Part shown: piece by piece, positions 37,367 through 46,031 of the stretch
Layout of the letters: every line of letters starts with the position of its first letter
Position numbering within the stretch: position 1 is the stretch's first letter
NCBI GenBank assembly: GCA_910579755.1
Contig: CAJTVB010000019.1
Coordinates: 1-64,000 of the forward strand
Reading direction: 5' to 3'
Length of the DNA: 64,000 nucleotides
Source of the DNA: an uncultured Acetatifactor sp.
Lineage (GTDB): Bacteria > Bacillota > Clostridia > Lachnospirales > Lachnospiraceae
The notes under the pieces: model-generated
Told to the model about the DNA's origin: nothing
Database searches by the model: none
The model's input: only the letters and a program-made list of their open reading frames with translations
Program-made: the position numbers and the translations under genes

Positions 37367-37981
37367 TCAAAAACCGCTTCCCTGATGCATTCCGTTCAAC
37401 CGTTCTCCCACCGCTCCCCCCGGGTGAATATGAGCAAACTGTTCTCCGGTGAATCCCGTCTGTGCAATCAGCGCTGTCTGCAGTACATGAAAAATCACAC
37501 ACAGCGCCGTGGACGAGGTTGTTCCCTGGGAATTATCAGGATCCGTCTCCCGGTTCACATGCTGCTTCAGTACCACGTCAGAGCGCCTGGCAAGCACAGA
37601 ATCCGTGTTTTCCGTGACGGTAATGGTATGTACTCCCTTTTTCCTGCAGATCTCCATAACAGGCAGAAGCTCCGCCGTCCGGCCTCCCCGGGAAGCGAAA
37701 ACCATCACATCTCCTTCTTTTAAAAAACCGCTGGCTCCATGGGACGCCTCCGCCGGAGAGATAAATCTGGCCGGGCGTTCTATACAGCAGAGCAGATGAG
37801 CAAAATGCCGGCACATAATCCCGGAATGTCCGCAGCCGCAGCTTCCGATTCTTTCCGCCGCTGCCAAGAGCTCCACCGCCCGGGAAAAGCTGTTTATGTC
37901 AAAATAATCCGCCATCTCACGGATACACTGACTCTCAATTTCATAGACCTGCATGGCCTGGCGCAATGACTCCTCTTTCAT
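37367..37981 (-). CDS. SIS-domain sugar-phosphate isomerase-like protein
   Basis: A 204-residue protein with one SIS fold: GSCGCGHSGIMCRHFAH, EASHGASGFLKEGDVMVFASRGGRTAELLP and the C-terminal FAHIHPGGAVGERL that resembles KdsD/GutQ-type arabinose-5-phosphate isomerases but without their CBS domains. Aldose-ketose isomerisation of a phosphosugar is likely. AAAGGA precedes the ATG. It is between the transaldolase and the YjbQ pair. Confidence 0.85.
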   Translation of the reverse strand: MKEESLRQAMQVYEIESQCIREMADYFDINSFSRAVELLAAAERIGSCGCGHSGIMCRHFAHLLCCIERPARFISPAEASHGASGFLKEGDVMVFASRGGRTAELLPVMEICRKKGVHTITVTENTDSVLARRSDVVLKQHVNRETDPDNSQGTTSSTALCVIFHVLQTALIAQTGFTGEQFAHIHPGGAVGERLNGMHQGSGF

Positions 37982-38044
37982 TCCGATTCCTTTCTGCCCG
38001 CTTGGGCGGATTTCCCGGCAATCTGCCGCTCCGCCTTCGATTCC

Positions 38045-38740
38045 TCACAGATCCTCCGAAAGAATGGTGCGCTCTCCGAAAACGCTTTTCCAATCCCGGT
38101 CAAAGCCTTCCACCGCCGCGTCTGTCAGAGGATGGCCGAGTACAGCCCTGAAAATATCCGCGGACATGGTTACGCTCTGACAGCCAGACATAGCGCAATT
38201 GTGAACCTGCCAGGTATTTTTAAAGCTGGCAGCCAGACATTTACAACCCGACTTATGGAGCTCCAGCACCCGGACAATCTCCTCCACCACCCCGCATCCG
38301 CCGCCGGCCACATTGTCCAGCCGGTTTACGTAGGGCGCCACAAAATCCGCTCCCGCCTCTGCCGCCATCAGCGCCTGTGCCGGCGTGAAGACTGCGGTCA
38401 TGGTCACTCCGATCCCCAGGCCCTTAAGCTTCATGGCCGCCTTCAGTCCCTCCGCGCCCACAGGGATCTTTACATACAGGGCCCCGCCGATCCGGCTCTC
38501 CAAAAGCCTGGCCTCCTCCACAATTCCCTCCGCCTGCTTCTGCACGGACTGAACATGGAGCATCTTCTTTGGGCCGATAATGCCGCGGATCTCCTCCAGC
38601 AGCTGCCAAAACCCTCTTTTCTCTCCGGCACGCATCTCCTTCGCAATAATGGAAGGATTCGTGGTCACCCCCGCCAGGGGATAATATTCTTTGCAATAGC
38701 GGACGTCCCCGGGACTTCCGCTGTCCAACAGATACAGCAT
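38045..38740 (-). CDS. Transaldolase / fructose-6-phosphate aldolase family
   Basis: A 231-residue small class I aldolase. The Schiff-base lysine is Lys91 in GALYVKIPVG; TTNPS near residue 26 and the FSA-type Tyr137 in APYVNRLD are present. FSA-like enzymes make or cleave C-C bonds using dihydroxyacetone or triose phosphate carriers. GGAGG lies seven bases before ATG 38740, and an upstream in-frame start has no such site. In this operon it may split the phosphosugar made by the FGGY kinase and SIS protein. Confidence 0.9.
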   Translation of the reverse strand: MLYLLDSGSPGDVRYCKEYYPLAGVTTNPSIIAKEMRAGEKRGFWQLLEEIRGIIGPKKMLHVQSVQKQAEGIVEEARLLESRIGGALYVKIPVGAEGLKAAMKLKGLGIGVTMTAVFTPAQALMAAEAGADFVAPYVNRLDNVAGGGCGVVEEIVRVLELHKSGCKCLAASFKNTWQVHNCAMSGCQSVTMSADIFRAVLGHPLTDAAVEGFDRDWKSVFGERTILSEDL

Positions 38741-38759
38741 CTTTTTTCCTCCAGTCTGC

Positions 38760-39683
38760 TTATCCCTTGATGGCTCCCACCATAACGCCCTTGACGAAGT
38801 ATTTCTGGACAAAGGGGTAGGCGATCATCATGGGCACGATCCCCGCAATAATCGAGGTATATTTCAGGCTCTGGGCCAGCTCCTGCTTCTGCTGCATCAG
38901 CATGGCCGCGGATTCGCTGGCATTGTGCATGGATTCGGCAATGCTGGCAGCGGACATCAGCACCTCTCTCAGCACCGTCTGCAGCGGCACCAGCTCTCGG
39001 TTGCTGATATAAATCAGCGCCGTATAATAGTCGTTCCAGTGGGCCACCGCATAGTACAGGCACACCACCGCCATCACCGGCTTGGACAGGGGAATCACCA
39101 CCTTAAACAGATACTGAAAGGGGCCCGCTCCGTCCATGTTGGCGGCTTCAAATAATTCTCCCGGAATACTGTTTATAAAATAGCTTCTCACGATCAGCAC
39201 ATTGCTGAACGCCAGGGCGCAGGGAATCATCATGGCCCAGACGGTATTTATCATATGAAGCCGGCGGAGCACCAGGTAGGTGGGTATCAGCCCGCCGTTA
39301 AAATACATGGTGATCAAACACATCTTCATAAAGAAGTTCCGAAGCATCCAGTCCTTTCTGGAAAGAGGATAGGCGCAGAGAACTGTCATTATCATATTGA
39401 TCAGAGTCCCTGCCACCGTGTAAAAAATCGTATTCCTGTACCCGATCCATATGGCCCTGTATTTCACCAGCTCCTGGTATCCCTTCAGCGTAAAATCCAC
39501 CGGCCAGAGCAGAACCTTCCCCGCCCACACCGCGTAGGGGTCGCTGAAGGAGGCGATCACCACAAACCACAGCGGCCACACAAAGATAAACAGCAGGACG
39601 ATCATAACTGCAATATTGAAAATATCAAATAACCTGTCCGAGGGAGAATTGCTCAGGATCCTATGTTTTTTTCTCTTTACCAT
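38760..39683 (-). CDS. Carbohydrate ABC permease (LplC/AraQ type)
   Basis: A 307-residue inner-membrane permease with six predicted helices and the EAA loop ELFEAANMDGAGPFQYLFKVVIPLS. It belongs to the LplC/YtcP group that pairs with LplB for polysaccharide-derived oligosaccharides. Its start overlaps the stop of the upstream permease gene by seven bases. No ATPase gene is in the window, as is usual when a shared MsmX-type ATPase is used. Confidence 0.93.
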   Translation of the reverse strand: MVKRKKHRILSNSPSDRLFDIFNIAVMIVLLFIFVWPLWFVVIASFSDPYAVWAGKVLLWPVDFTLKGYQELVKYRAIWIGYRNTIFYTVAGTLINMIMTVLCAYPLSRKDWMLRNFFMKMCLITMYFNGGLIPTYLVLRRLHMINTVWAMMIPCALAFSNVLIVRSYFINSIPGELFEAANMDGAGPFQYLFKVVIPLSKPVMAVVCLYYAVAHWNDYYTALIYISNRELVPLQTVLREVLMSAASIAESMHNASESAAMLMQQKQELAQSLKYTSIIAGIVPMMIAYPFVQKYFVKGVMVGAIKG

Positions 39684-40654
39684 AAGCTTTCACCCGTGGC
39701 CTTTCTGGCTACCGTATTCGCAGTGACAAGAATGAGCAGATTGATCAGGGTATTAAATAACCCCACCGCCGTGGAATAGCCAAAATCACTGTTCACCAGG
39801 CCTACCCGGTAAACATATGTTGAAATAATGTCCGATGTGGCAAAATTCAAATCATTCTGCAACAGATAAACCTTCTCAAAGCCCACGCTCATCAGATTGC
39901 CCAGGTTCATGATCAACAGCATGATAATGGTGGGCTGTATGGTTGGAAGATCGATATGGCGGATCCTCTGCAGCTTGGTGGCGCCGTCTATAATGGCTGC
40001 CTCATGCATTTCATAGTCCACACCCGCCAGCGAAGAAATATAAATAATGGCGCTCCAGCCCATTCCCTGCCAGACTCCGCTCCACACATAAATCGATTTA
40101 AACCATCCAGGGACTCCTAAAAATCCCACGGATTCCATCCCCAGCAAATTGCGCACCGTGTTAAAAACGCCGTTTACAGGATCCATAAAAATGCTCAGCA
40201 TGCCGCAGATCACAACCGTGGAAATAAAGTAGGGCGCATAGGACACCATCTGCACCGTTTTCTTCAATTTGTTCATTGTCAGATAATGCAGCATAATGGC
40301 AAAAATGATCGCAATCGGAAAGCCCACAGCCAGGCTGTATACGGAAATTCCCAGGGTATTTTTCATCAGTCCCCAGAAATTATACCCGGAAAAGAAACGT
40401 TCAAAATGCTCAAAGCCCACCCAAGGGCTGCCCAAAATACCTTTCTTGACCTTGTAATCCTTAAAGGCCAGAAGAATTCCGTACATTGGTGTATAGCTGA
40501 AAATAATATAGTAGATCAGAACCGGCAGAAACATGACACACAAAGGCCAGTTCCTTCTCATGTCATACTTCAGTCTCTCCCAAAAGCTCTTTTTCCGCCC
40601 CTCAGGCTGCTTCCTTTTTGATACCGCAGTTTTTCCCAAAGCAAACCCCTCCAT
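39677..40654 (-). CDS. Carbohydrate ABC permease (LplB/UgpA type)
   Basis: A 325-residue permease, six helices, with the EAA loop EMHEAAIIDGATKLQRIRHIDLPTI. The N-terminal RRNWPLCVMFLPVLIYYIIF and FKDYKVKKGILGSPWVG are characteristic of LplB proteins. It forms the transmembrane pair with the overlapping downstream gene and receives substrate from the lipoprotein encoded 50 bases upstream. Confidence 0.93.
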   Translation of the reverse strand: MEGFALGKTAVSKRKQPEGRKKSFWERLKYDMRRNWPLCVMFLPVLIYYIIFSYTPMYGILLAFKDYKVKKGILGSPWVGFEHFERFFSGYNFWGLMKNTLGISVYSLAVGFPIAIIFAIMLHYLTMNKLKKTVQMVSYAPYFISTVVICGMLSIFMDPVNGVFNTVRNLLGMESVGFLGVPGWFKSIYVWSGVWQGMGWSAIIYISSLAGVDYEMHEAAIIDGATKLQRIRHIDLPTIQPTIIMLLIMNLGNLMSVGFEKVYLLQNDLNFATSDIISTYVYRVGLVNSDFGYSTAVGLFNTLINLLILVTANTVARKATGESLW

Positions 40655-40664
40655 CTGATGACCC

Positions 40665-40685
40665 TGGTATCCTTTAAGGATACCA
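40665..40685. repeat. Hairpin between solute-binding protein and permease genes
   Basis: Ten-base arms TGGTATCCTT and AAGGATACCA around one central base. It lacks a T tract, so it more likely stabilises the mRNA 3' of the abundant binding-protein message than terminates it. Confidence 0.55.
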
Positions 40686-40704
40686 AGGTCCGGTCAAGAT
40701 TCCT

Positions 40705-42369
40705 TTACTGAAGCGCTTTATATCTGTCATAGGCGGCGTTATAGTTCGCCTCCATATCGCGTACCTTCATTCCCTCCAGAGTGGAAATATATTCGTCCCA
40801 GGTAGCGTCCAGGTCCTTGACGCCCGTGATCACATCCGCTCGATAGGATCTGCTGTACGCCTCCACATCTGCGCTGATAGTGCCGTTTTGCTCCGTCTCC
40901 TCTTCCGTCATGATCAGGGTGGGCCAGGGGGCAAAATACTGCTGCATGGCCTTTTCCTTATCCATATTGAATTTGTAGGACGCCGCATCCTCCTCCGGAT
41001 CCACATATGCCGGAAGGATTCCCGCCGCATTCACAGGAGATACGCTGCCGCCGCCCATATTGATGCTCACATGAGACATATTCTGTCCGTAATCCTCAGA
41101 TTCCGTGAAAGCCTTCACATGGCCGTCGATGACCTCATAATGCTTGCCTTCATAGCCGTATCCTGCGATCATGGCTCCCTCCTGGCTGTAGAGATAGTCC
41201 ACCCATGCAACCATGACCTCCGGCCTCTCGCACTTGTCTGTGATGGAAAATGCGCTGGGATTAATGCCGATGGCCGAGCAGAAGCCGCCGCCCTCCCAGG
41301 CAGGCATCAACGTATATTCCAGAACCTTCTCGTTTACACCTTTTTCATAGCCCATGGTCAGGACGGGCGCCCATTCTGCAAAGACACCGATGGATGTGCC
41401 GGTCTGTGCCATGGCACGCTGCTGGTCGCAGGTGGTAATCCAGGAATCCTTGTACAAAAGCCCCTCGTCATACAGCTTCTTCAAATATGCCAGTATTTCC
41501 TTGTACTCTTCCGTAGCAGGATAAAATTCAATGCTGTTCATGTCGCCGGACAGAGCCATGGTATCCCATGAGCTGGAATAGTTGACGCCCATGTATTGAA
41601 AAATATTTTCAAGCATTCTCAGATCACTGGGGGCAATCCAGGGAATTTCGTTGTTCGGATCTCCGTCGCCGTCCGCATCCTGTTCCTTAAAGGCCTTCAA
41701 CACTTCATAGAAGGATTCCCGGTCTGTAGGCATGTCCAGTCCCAGGTTTTTCAGCCACTGCTCATTGATAAACATATAGCAGGAATTAATATTAAGAACA
41801 TTTACCTCGCTGAAGCCGTAGGTGTGTCCGTCTGCCGAGGTGGTCACCGCCCAGGCATCCCTCTCATCCATAAGGGCGCAGTAATTGGGCGCATACTGAG
41901 CCATAAGATCCTCCAGCGGAATCAGGATCTCCTCACTTCCGTATTCATAAAGATCCCCGGTATTAAAGCTGGATTTGATAAATACATCCGGATAATCTCC
42001 TGTCTGAAGCAGGGAATTCCTCTTTTCCAGCAATTCCGAAAGCCCTACGTTTGTAACGTTCATCTTCACATTTGTCATCTCTTCCATATGCTTGAAAATG
42101 ACCGTATCCTCAAAATTATAGGAGGCATCGCCGGAGCAGACAAAAACATCTATCTCATAGGGTTCCTCCAGGGGAAATGTCACTCCCGCGGTTTCCGGCC
42201 GGGGAGTTTCCTGTCCGGTTCCCTCAGTGCTGCTTCCCTGCTCTCCCTGGCGGGAATCTCCTCCGCTCTGGCTTCCGGGAGCGTCATCCGCTCCGTTTCC
42301 GCAGCCCGCCAGCATGGATAAGGCAAGGCATCCTGTCAAAATCATTGCTGTCAGCTTTTTCGCTTTCAT
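40705..42369 (-). CDS. Extracellular sugar-binding lipoprotein (LplA type)
   Basis: A 554-residue substrate-binding protein. A lipoprotein signal peptide ends in LSMLAGC with lipidated Cys23, followed by a flexible Gly/Ser/Asp-rich linker (24-60) and a large type I solute-binding fold. Length is typical of LplA proteins for oligosaccharides. AAGGAGGAG precedes the ATG. The start overlaps the stop of the SGNH gene (ATGA, 42366-42369). Confidence 0.93.
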   Translation of the reverse strand: MKAKKLTAMILTGCLALSMLAGCGNGADDAPGSQSGGDSRQGEQGSSTEGTGQETPRPETAGVTFPLEEPYEIDVFVCSGDASYNFEDTVIFKHMEEMTNVKMNVTNVGLSELLEKRNSLLQTGDYPDVFIKSSFNTGDLYEYGSEEILIPLEDLMAQYAPNYCALMDERDAWAVTTSADGHTYGFSEVNVLNINSCYMFINEQWLKNLGLDMPTDRESFYEVLKAFKEQDADGDGDPNNEIPWIAPSDLRMLENIFQYMGVNYSSSWDTMALSGDMNSIEFYPATEEYKEILAYLKKLYDEGLLYKDSWITTCDQQRAMAQTGTSIGVFAEWAPVLTMGYEKGVNEKVLEYTLMPAWEGGGFCSAIGINPSAFSITDKCERPEVMVAWVDYLYSQEGAMIAGYGYEGKHYEVIDGHVKAFTESEDYGQNMSHVSINMGGGSVSPVNAAGILPAYVDPEEDAASYKFNMDKEKAMQQYFAPWPTLIMTEEETEQNGTISADVEAYSRSYRADVITGVKDLDATWDEYISTLEGMKVRDMEANYNAAYDRYKALQ

Positions 42370-43463
42370 TCTTTCTCCTCCTTGTAAATATGTTTTTGAT
42401 TAAGGTCCGACCAAACCGCCCGGTCCAAAAGCTCCTTAAGCATCAGAAAGTACAAATGATGCCCATAGTCGCCGGGATGGTTGATCAGGGAAATAATCAG
42501 TTCCTGATATTGTTTTCCGTGCTCCAGTTCGCTGTGGAAAAGCCTGTTGACATCCGCCAGGGGCAGTCTTTCCTGTACTGCAAATCTGCGCAGCGCCTCC
42601 GCAAGGGCCGTGGACCCTCCGCTGGTGTAATTCCAGATAGGATTTGCCGGCATGGAGGTAATTAATATCACCTCCGGGTCATTGACCGCAAGGCTTCTGA
42701 TCCGCTCCAGCGCCTGCCTGATCCGGGAAATATACTCCTCCGGGTCTGTTCCCGGATCATTCCCCAGGGAACACATATCATTCATGCCATAGCCCACAGT
42801 GATCAAATCAGGCTGCACGGCCTGCTCTCCATAAAGCCTTTCCACTGCTGCCGCCGCATCCTGTGAGGTAGTGCCGCCCACCGCAGTGTTATAGATTTTT
42901 ACCTCCGCGGCCCCAAGCGCTTTCATATAGTCTGCAAACAGTGAAAAATAGTCATTTCCCTCCGATGCCTCACAGCCCGTGCTGATGCTGTCGCCGATTA
43001 CACCGTAGATCAGGGGCTTCTTCTTTCGTATTCCTGCGGCCAGCCCCAGGGGCAGTGCCACAGGACCGTCCCGGCTGATCCTTCTGATAACGTCCCCGTA
43101 GGTCTCATTTCCGGATGGATCAAATACATAAAAGGCATACACGGTATATTTCTGACAGTGCCAGGGACCGAAATCCGCTATTTTCTCCAGGTTCACCGAG
43201 CGGGGCTCTGCCCCGAAAGAGCTGTTTTCCCTGAAATCGGGAATTGTACTCCCCGGCAGACGGCGGATCCTTCCCTTCTGATAATCCACTTCGAAGTCAT
43301 TGCCCTCACGGTAGCGGAGGGTATCCGGCGCATCCGGACAGCTCCTGTCACACAGGATGAGACTGCCTTCTTCAATTCCGCCAAAGCGGAGCTTGCTCCA
43401 GGCCTCTCCCTCCATGACTACAGCCTCTTTTTGCTGGCTCTGTGTTTTGCTCTCCATGGGCAT
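42366..43463 (-). CDS. SGNH/GDSL hydrolase (carbohydrate esterase-like)
   Basis: A 365-residue cytoplasmic SGNH hydrolase. An N-terminal beta domain of about 140 residues precedes the catalytic blocks: VIGDSIST (Ser), AVGGTTS (Gly), YGMNDM (Asn) and NHPGDYGHH near the end (Asp/His). The two-domain arrangement resembles CE2/CE3-like sugar acetyl esterases. It probably deacetylates an imported oligosaccharide. It has no signal peptide. Confidence 0.85.
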   Translation of the reverse strand: MPMESKTQSQQKEAVVMEGEAWSKLRFGGIEEGSLILCDRSCPDAPDTLRYREGNDFEVDYQKGRIRRLPGSTIPDFRENSSFGAEPRSVNLEKIADFGPWHCQKYTVYAFYVFDPSGNETYGDVIRRISRDGPVALPLGLAAGIRKKKPLIYGVIGDSISTGCEASEGNDYFSLFADYMKALGAAEVKIYNTAVGGTTSQDAAAAVERLYGEQAVQPDLITVGYGMNDMCSLGNDPGTDPEEYISRIRQALERIRSLAVNDPEVILITSMPANPIWNYTSGGSTALAEALRRFAVQERLPLADVNRLFHSELEHGKQYQELIISLINHPGDYGHHLYFLMLKELLDRAVWSDLNQKHIYKEEKE

Positions 43464-43492
43464 CCCCGCCTTTCTCCTGTCTCAAGGATCTT

Positions 43493-44746
43493 CTATTTCA
43501 TGGGAAGGTCCGCCTCCTGGCCAAACCTTTCCTTCAATGCCGCAAGATCCTCCTCCGTGGGAGCGTAAGGCCTGGAGGAGCAGGGAATATTTACCCTGTA
43601 GTTCTCATCCGGATAAGGGGAAATATTGTCAAATTCATATTTCCTCCGATCCTCCTCCCGCCGAAAGTCCGGAATATCCATAGGCTGACCGCCGTTCAGC
43701 ACGCTCCTCCAGGCCAGGATCGCCACGGACGCCGCACGGGTGGCCCGGTACACATCCCAATAGGGCTTCCTGCCCTCCTCCAGCGCCTTGACAAAGTCAT
43801 AGATCACCCAGAAATCTCCGCCGTCATGGCCTTCCTTGTCGGCAAGCTCCCCAAGCTCCTTCACGGGCCATTCCGGGGTATACTCTATGTCACAGCGCTC
43901 CTCCCCCTCCGGACGGGAATGCTGTTTATAGGAAATGTGAATATTACCGTTGTAGCGGTTCACCTCCGCGCCGCCCTTCGTACAGTAGAGGCGGTATTCA
44001 TTGCCATGGGGCGCGTAGTTGGCCCAGCCGGTGACCCGCAGCACCGCATCGTTATCGGTCTGGCACATTACGATGACCGCCGCATCACCGGATCGCAAAG
44101 CCGTTCCCTTCGAAAGCTCCGGCGCAAAGGATGCCATAGCGGTAACTCTCACCGGCAGCGTGTCCGTCATCTGCATCACCGGGCAGAGCGCGTGCGTCAG
44201 ATAATAGCTGCGGGGAGTCCAGTTCCTCCAGTGGCGCAGTCCCGGCGCCAGACTGTTCTGTTCCGCCGCATCCATAGGATGCACATAGGATCCTTCAGCG
44301 TAAACCACCTTGCCCAGAGTGCCTTCCTTATAAATTTTCTCCAGCTCCAGATTTCCCTTAAAGTAGGGATAGTTTTCCAGAAGCGCGTAGGTCTTTCCCG
44401 TCTCCTCCACCGCCCGGCAAAGCATGACTCCCTCCGCAAGCGTAATGTTGCTGAGCGTTTCCGACAGCACGTTTTTGCCGGCCCTCAGAGCCCTGACGGC
44501 ATATTCCGCATGCTCGCAGAAATAGTTTGCAATCAGTACCGCATCCATGTCCTCCTGAATAAACTCATCAAAATTGTCAAAAAACTTCACGTCTTTTACA
44601 CTGGGATAATTGCTGTACACATACTCCTTTGCAGAAGGCCGGTAATCGCACAGCGCAACGATTTCCGCTCCCGACCCGTAAATACAGGTGATCAGCCCGC
44701 TCCCCCGGGAGCATCCGAAAATCCCAAAGCGTATTTTCCCTGCCAT
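43493..44746 (-). CDS. Gfo/Idh/MocA-family oxidoreductase
   Basis: A 417-residue NAD(P)-dependent sugar oxidoreductase. The N-terminal Rossmann motif is FGIFGCSRGSG; VLSETLSNITLAEG occupies the position of the usual EKP loop, so the catalytic lysine of that motif is not conserved here. The C-terminal domain continues with HWRNWTPRSYYLTHALCPVM. AGAGGAG precedes the ATG. It is the first gene of locus A. Confidence 0.87.
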   Translation of the reverse strand: MAGKIRFGIFGCSRGSGLITCIYGSGAEIVALCDYRPSAKEYVYSNYPSVKDVKFFDNFDEFIQEDMDAVLIANYFCEHAEYAVRALRAGKNVLSETLSNITLAEGVMLCRAVEETGKTYALLENYPYFKGNLELEKIYKEGTLGKVVYAEGSYVHPMDAAEQNSLAPGLRHWRNWTPRSYYLTHALCPVMQMTDTLPVRVTAMASFAPELSKGTALRSGDAAVIVMCQTDNDAVLRVTGWANYAPHGNEYRLYCTKGGAEVNRYNGNIHISYKQHSRPEGEERCDIEYTPEWPVKELGELADKEGHDGGDFWVIYDFVKALEEGRKPYWDVYRATRAASVAILAWRSVLNGGQPMDIPDFRREEDRRKYEFDNISPYPDENYRVNIPCSSRPYAPTEEDLAALKERFGQEADLPMK

Positions 44747-44879
44747 GCCTACTCCTCTCCCCGCTATAACGGCGGCTTTGTCTCCCTTTTCACTCCGCCC
44801 CTCCCGGACAGCTTGAACAATTTAATTATCATATAAGCCACTGTTTCTTTCTCCCTCTTTTGGGTTCATTTCTGTGCGT

Positions 44880-44907
44880 ATTCTATCTTTTTCGAGTCTC
44901 AGAGCAA
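44880..44907 (-). promoter_or_regulatory. Candidate promoter of locus A
   Basis: Minus strand -35 TTGCTC (44902-44907), a 16-base spacer and -10 TAGAAT (44880-44885), about 135 bases before the first gene. The whole interval 44747-45067 (321 bases) has no gene and must hold promoters for both directions. Confidence 0.4.
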
Positions 44908-44965
44908 TGATTTCTGTCAGTTATTACCATTTTCAGCGGATGATATCAGAGTTTAAGCATCAATT

Positions 44966-44985
44966 TCACAGGCAGAATCCTGTGA
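44966..44985. promoter_or_regulatory. Inverted repeat between AraC gene and locus A
   Basis: TCACAGG (44966-44972) and CCTGTGA (44979-44985) with a six-base spacer CAGAAT. It is a candidate operator for the AraC regulator transcribed to the right, or for a CcpA-unrelated factor; it does not match a cre site. Confidence 0.4.
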
Positions 44986-45067
44986 CGGCATAATTCAGTA
45001 GTAATATTTTCAATTATGTGCTAAACTATTCTTGTTCTCTTTGTGGATTATTGAGAGGTGAAATGCA

Positions 45068-46027
45068 TTGTATACTTTCAGAAAAGACATGATCGAAAAC
45101 AGGAACTATTATCTCCCCTTCTCCTTTCCCGTACTGCTGCTCACGGGGGAAAAGTGGATTATTTCTGATGTTCCCAGCAATTACCTTCACTTTCATAATT
45201 GCTGGGAGCTGGGAATATGCCATGACAACAGCGGCGAACTGGCCTTTATCAATGACCGGACCGTTCCCTATGGGGCAGGGGATATTTTCTTTATTCCTCC
45301 CAATGTGCCCCACACCACCTACGCCATGCCCGGTACTCCCAGCGGCTGGTCTTATCTTTTTTTTAATCCCAGAATTCTCTTTCGGGATAAGCCTTCCTTT
45401 ACCAGCTTTGTCCCCAGGTCCCGGAGCGATGTAAGCAGCTATCGGATCCCCGCCGGCGCTTCCCCCCGGTCTTCTTTTTTATTTCAGGTATTGATCGAGG
45501 AATTGTCCCTGGCCAAGCCCGATCTGGATGTGGCAAAATCCTACCTGTTCTGTCTGTATATGGAAATCAGCCGCTCCATGGAAAAAGGGGCAGAGCTATG
45601 CTCTGCCCCTCCGGAAGAACCTTCTCCGGAAGCCGGCCCGGGATCCGCAAGCTCAAGTACCCTGAGCATTGCGCCGGCCTTAGACTATATTGAAGAAAAC
45701 TACATGAATAAAATTTCCGTGGACGAGCTGGCCTCCCTGTGCCACCTGAGCACCGTCCATTTCCGGCGTGTTTTCCAGAATATCATGGATACAAACCCTA
45801 TAGATTACATTGCAGGCGTCCGCATCATGAACGCCTGCAACCTGCTGCACAGCACAAACCTGTCCATCCTCACCGTGTCCGAAATGTCAGGCTTCCGCAC
45901 CCTGAGCAACTTTAACCGCCACTTCAGTGAGATGATGTGTCAGACGCCCTCGGACTTCCGCAGGCAAATGCTCTCCGGCTCCACCGAAAAACGCCCCGAC
46001 ATGGTAGAGTATAAGGGTTGGCTGTAG
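45068..46027 (+). CDS. AraC-family transcriptional regulator
   Basis: A 319-residue regulator. An N-terminal cupin-like sensing domain (NYLHFHNCWELGICHDN, FIPPNVPHTTY) is followed by a linker and two helix-turn-helix motifs near the C-terminus (ISVDELASLCHLSTVHFRRVF, LTVSEMSGFRTLSNFNRHF). The start is TTG at 45068, supported by AGAGGTG seven bases upstream and no usable ATG. It is divergent from locus A and is its likely sugar-responsive activator. Confidence 0.9.
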   Translation: MYTFRKDMIENRNYYLPFSFPVLLLTGEKWIISDVPSNYLHFHNCWELGICHDNSGELAFINDRTVPYGAGDIFFIPPNVPHTTYAMPGTPSGWSYLFFNPRILFRDKPSFTSFVPRSRSDVSSYRIPAGASPRSSFLFQVLIEELSLAKPDLDVAKSYLFCLYMEISRSMEKGAELCSAPPEEPSPEAGPGSASSSTLSIAPALDYIEENYMNKISVDELASLCHLSTVHFRRVFQNIMDTNPIDYIAGVRIMNACNLLHSTNLSILTVSEMSGFRTLSNFNRHFSEMMCQTPSDFRRQMLSGSTEKRPDMVEYKGWL

Positions 46028-46031
46028 TTAC

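Noticed and set aside
37503..37723. Plus-strand frames within the SIS gene
   Set aside because: Antisense shadows without ribosome sites or motifs.
34572..44746. Sulfoquinovose transaldolase pathway
   Set aside because: The transaldolase and isomerase fit loosely, but no GH31 sulfoquinovosidase or sulfonate exporter is present, and the FGGY kinase and YjbQ genes do not belong to it.
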